Made by a program: the position numbers and the translations under genes
DNA from: Candidatus Cloacimonas sp. 4484_140
GTDB taxonomy: Bacteria; Cloacimonadota; Cloacimonadia; JGIOTU-2
Direction: 5' to 3'
Length of the DNA stretch: 7,735 nucleotides
Assembly: GCA_002049945.1 (NCBI GenBank)
Contig: MVCT01000067.1
Coordinates: 1-7,735 of the forward strand
Shown here: piece by piece, positions 6,441 to 7,735 of the stretch
Layout of the letters: each line of letters begins with the position of its first letter
Position numbering within the stretch: the first letter of the stretch is position 1
The notes under the pieces: generated by a model
Seen by the model: the letters and a program-made list of their open reading frames with translations, nothing else
Databases searched by the model: none
Told to the model about the DNA's origin: nothing

Positions 6441-7585
6441 ATTTTGACTCCTTTCCATATTAGATCATTTGTAGCATCATTTTTGAGTGCATCATTTGCA
6501 ATATCTTTAATATCCTCTATTTTTACATCTCGTCCGCCAAGTCCTGCGATATAGGAACGCGCCGGAATATCTACTTCATTATATAAAGCTGATTTCAATT
6601 CCTGGGAGAAAATGCCGGAGTACCCTGGTGAGATGTTCCTGTCGATTACAGCAAGCTTTTTCACACCTTTGACCACTTCCAGAATTTCTTTCTTTGGATA
6701 TGGGCGGATCACGCGGATGCGAAGATTACCAACCTTCTTGCCTTCTGCACGAAGTTCATCAACAGCAACATTTGTTGTGTCTGCGATAGTTCCCGAAGTA
6801 ACAAGTATCATATCTGCATCTTCACATCTGTATGGATGGATCAGATCATACAATCTGCCGGTAATTTTTTCATATTCTTTGCCGGCTTCTTTGATGATAT
6901 CGACTGCTTCGTCCATAGCTTTCTGCATCATATAGCGAAATTCATAGTAATACTGCTCGTCAGTGAGAGCGCCAAAAGAGCGTGGATCGTTCACGTCTAA
7001 TTTATAATCGGGCTTGTAAGGTGGAAGATATTTATCAACTAGTTCAATATCTGGCATATCAACCACTTCCATTGTGTGGGAAAGGAAAAAAGCATCAAAG
7101 GAAATTAGGGTCGGCAGTAATACTTTTTCACTTACTTTATATCCTATTAATGTCGAATCTAGTATTTCCTGCGCACTTGAGGCATAGATCTGCATCCATC
7201 CGGTATCTCTTTGAGAGAGACTGTCATTCTGGTCTGCCCAGATAGACCAGCCCGGAGCCATTGCTCTGTTCACGTTGGCCATTACTATCGGCAGTCTTGC
7301 GAGCCCTGCCCAGTGAAGCATTTCATGCATAAGAGCCAAGCCCTGAGCACTCGTTGCAGTATATGCTCGTGCACCTGTTGCAGAAGCACCAATACAAGCT
7401 GCCATCGCAGAATGTTCTGATTCCACTTTGATGAATTTTGCATCAAGCTCACCGTCAGCAACGATATCTGATAATTTTTCAACAATAAGCGTCTGGGGTG
7501 TGATAGGATATGCTGCAATTACTTGCACTCGAGCAAGCTGAGCACCCCAGGAAGCTGCATAGTTACCCATCATTGTTTTTTTCAT
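6437..7585 (-). CDS. porA: Pyruvate (2-oxoacid):ferredoxin oxidoreductase, alpha subunit
   Basis: Partner of the beta subunit; supplies the pyrimidine-side TPP domain and part of the substrate pocket. With the start at 7585 it has 382 residues, normal for separate alpha subunits. YPITPQT (26-32) is the domain-I substrate/TPP loop, and VESEHSA (54-60) contains the conserved glutamates. TATSAQGLALMHEM (76-89) and NVNRAMAPGWSIWADQNDS (104-122), with QRDTGW, are hallmark POR-alpha stretches. Domain II follows from about 280 (LVTSGTIADT, RPYP). The start is set by AAGGAGGG (7596-7589), a few bases before ATG 7585; a longer frame to 7654 has no such site and overlaps the delta gene. The start overlaps the delta stop as ATGA, and the stop overlaps the porB start as ATGA, so delta, alpha and beta are translationally coupled. 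Confidence 0.93.
   Translation of the reverse strand: MKKTMMGNYAASWGAQLARVQVIAAYPITPQTLIVEKLSDIVADGELDAKFIKVESEHSAMAACIGASATGARAYTATSAQGLALMHEMLHWAGLARLPIVMANVNRAMAPGWSIWADQNDSLSQRDTGWMQIYASSAQEILDSTLIGYKVSEKVLLPTLISFDAFFLSHTMEVVDMPDIELVDKYLPPYKPDYKLDVNDPRSFGALTDEQYYYEFRYMMQKAMDEAVDIIKEAGKEYEKITGRLYDLIHPYRCEDADMILVTSGTIADTTNVAVDELRAEGKKVGNLRIRVIRPYPKKEILEVVKGVKKLAVIDRNISPGYSGIFSQELKSALYNEVDIPARSYIAGLGGRDVKIEDIKDIANDALKNDATNDLIWKGVKI
6448..6454 (-). promoter_or_regulatory. Ribosome binding site that decides the porB start
   Basis: On the minus strand AAAGGAG is followed by seven bases and then ATG at 6440. The upstream in-frame ATG at 6458 directly precedes this site and has none of its own, so it is unlikely to be the start. 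Confidence 0.8.
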
Positions 7586-7735
7586 TTGCCCTCCTTTTCG
7601 AAATCGATTGCATCTTTGGGGCATTCCTCTGCACACATAAGACATCCTTTGCAATAATCATAATCGATGACAGGAAGTTCATCCACAATCTTGATCGCAG
7701 GTTCGGGACAAATTTTCCAGCAGATAAAGCATTTT
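7582..7735 (-). CDS. porD: 2-oxoacid:ferredoxin oxidoreductase, delta (ferredoxin-like) subunit, C-terminal part
   Basis: Partial gene cut by the right window edge; the last 50 codons and stop are present. It reads CFICWKICPEPAI, then DYCKGCLMCAEECPKDAI, that is CxxCxxxCP and CxxCxxCxxxCP. These are the ligands of two 4Fe-4S clusters, with the first cysteine of cluster one expected just beyond the edge. CPEPAI is typical of POR delta subunits, which relay electrons from the TPP/Fe-S core to soluble ferredoxin. The TGA (7584-7582) overlaps the porA ATG as ATGA. The gamma subunit probably lies further upstream, given the usual gamma-delta-alpha-beta order. The minus-strand promoter is outside the window. 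Confidence 0.9.
   Translation of the reverse strand, partial: KCFICWKICPEPAIKIVDELPVIDYDYCKGCLMCAEECPKDAIDFEKEGK
7589..7596 (-). promoter_or_regulatory. Ribosome binding site that decides the porA start
   Basis: AAGGAGGG on the minus strand ends three bases before ATG 7585. It lies within the last codons of the delta-subunit gene, which supports this start over the far upstream in-frame ATG. Confidence 0.8.

Noticed and set aside
5934..7420. Plus-strand open frames opposite porB and porA
   Set aside because: They are mirror frames of the two well-supported minus-strand genes, without ribosome sites or recognisable domains.

Overview
The window is bacterial, A+T-rich chromosomal DNA with two converging gene blocks. 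The undecaprenyl diphosphate synthase, CDP-diacylglycerol synthase and DXR genes point to a bacterium that makes isoprenoids by the MEP pathway and builds a murein wall. The separate-subunit, ferredoxin-linked 2-oxoacid oxidoreductase points to an anaerobe. The gene set and base composition would fit an uncultivated anaerobic lineage such as Cloacimonadota or a relative, but that is a guess; nothing here is diagnostic.

Plus strand, 281-5390: an envelope/isoprenoid operon. The first gene is a 523-codon ORF that starts as a complete UppS and ends as CdsA. It is followed 3 nt later by dxr, and after 22 nt by a full-length comEC/rec2. DXR commits carbon to IPP, UppS polymerises IPP into the C55 lipid carrier, and CdsA makes CDP-diacylglycerol for phospholipids. 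ComEC is the DNA-uptake channel. The uppS-cdsA-dxr order is the familiar bacterial one; rseP, often next, is absent and comEC takes its place.

The main surprise is inside the first gene. Between the UppS end (RRFGG) and the CdsA body there are about 37 residues that read as the C-terminal segment of PurE (N5-CAIR mutase; VPVATVAL..AKNAGILAAQILG). They sit in frame, bounded on both sides by the same six bases GGAGGA, and stand where the UppS stop codon and the first CdsA membrane helix should be. This is either a real microhomology-mediated patchwork gene or an assembly artefact; read mapping across 960-1140 would settle it.

Minus strand, 7735-5565: the 3' part of a pyruvate (2-oxoacid):ferredoxin oxidoreductase operon in the order delta (partial, cut by the window edge), alpha, beta. 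Both gene junctions are ATGA stop/start overlaps. The gamma subunit is expected beyond the right edge.

Between the blocks (5391-5564) lie two intrinsic terminators, both oriented for the minus-strand operon. Between them are an 8-codon plus-strand ORF with the best Shine-Dalgarno sequence in the window, and an all-A/T palindrome. The left 280 bases hold no gene I can support, but they contain a long imperfect inverted repeat (5-74) and a hairpin (242-281) ending at the uppS start codon.
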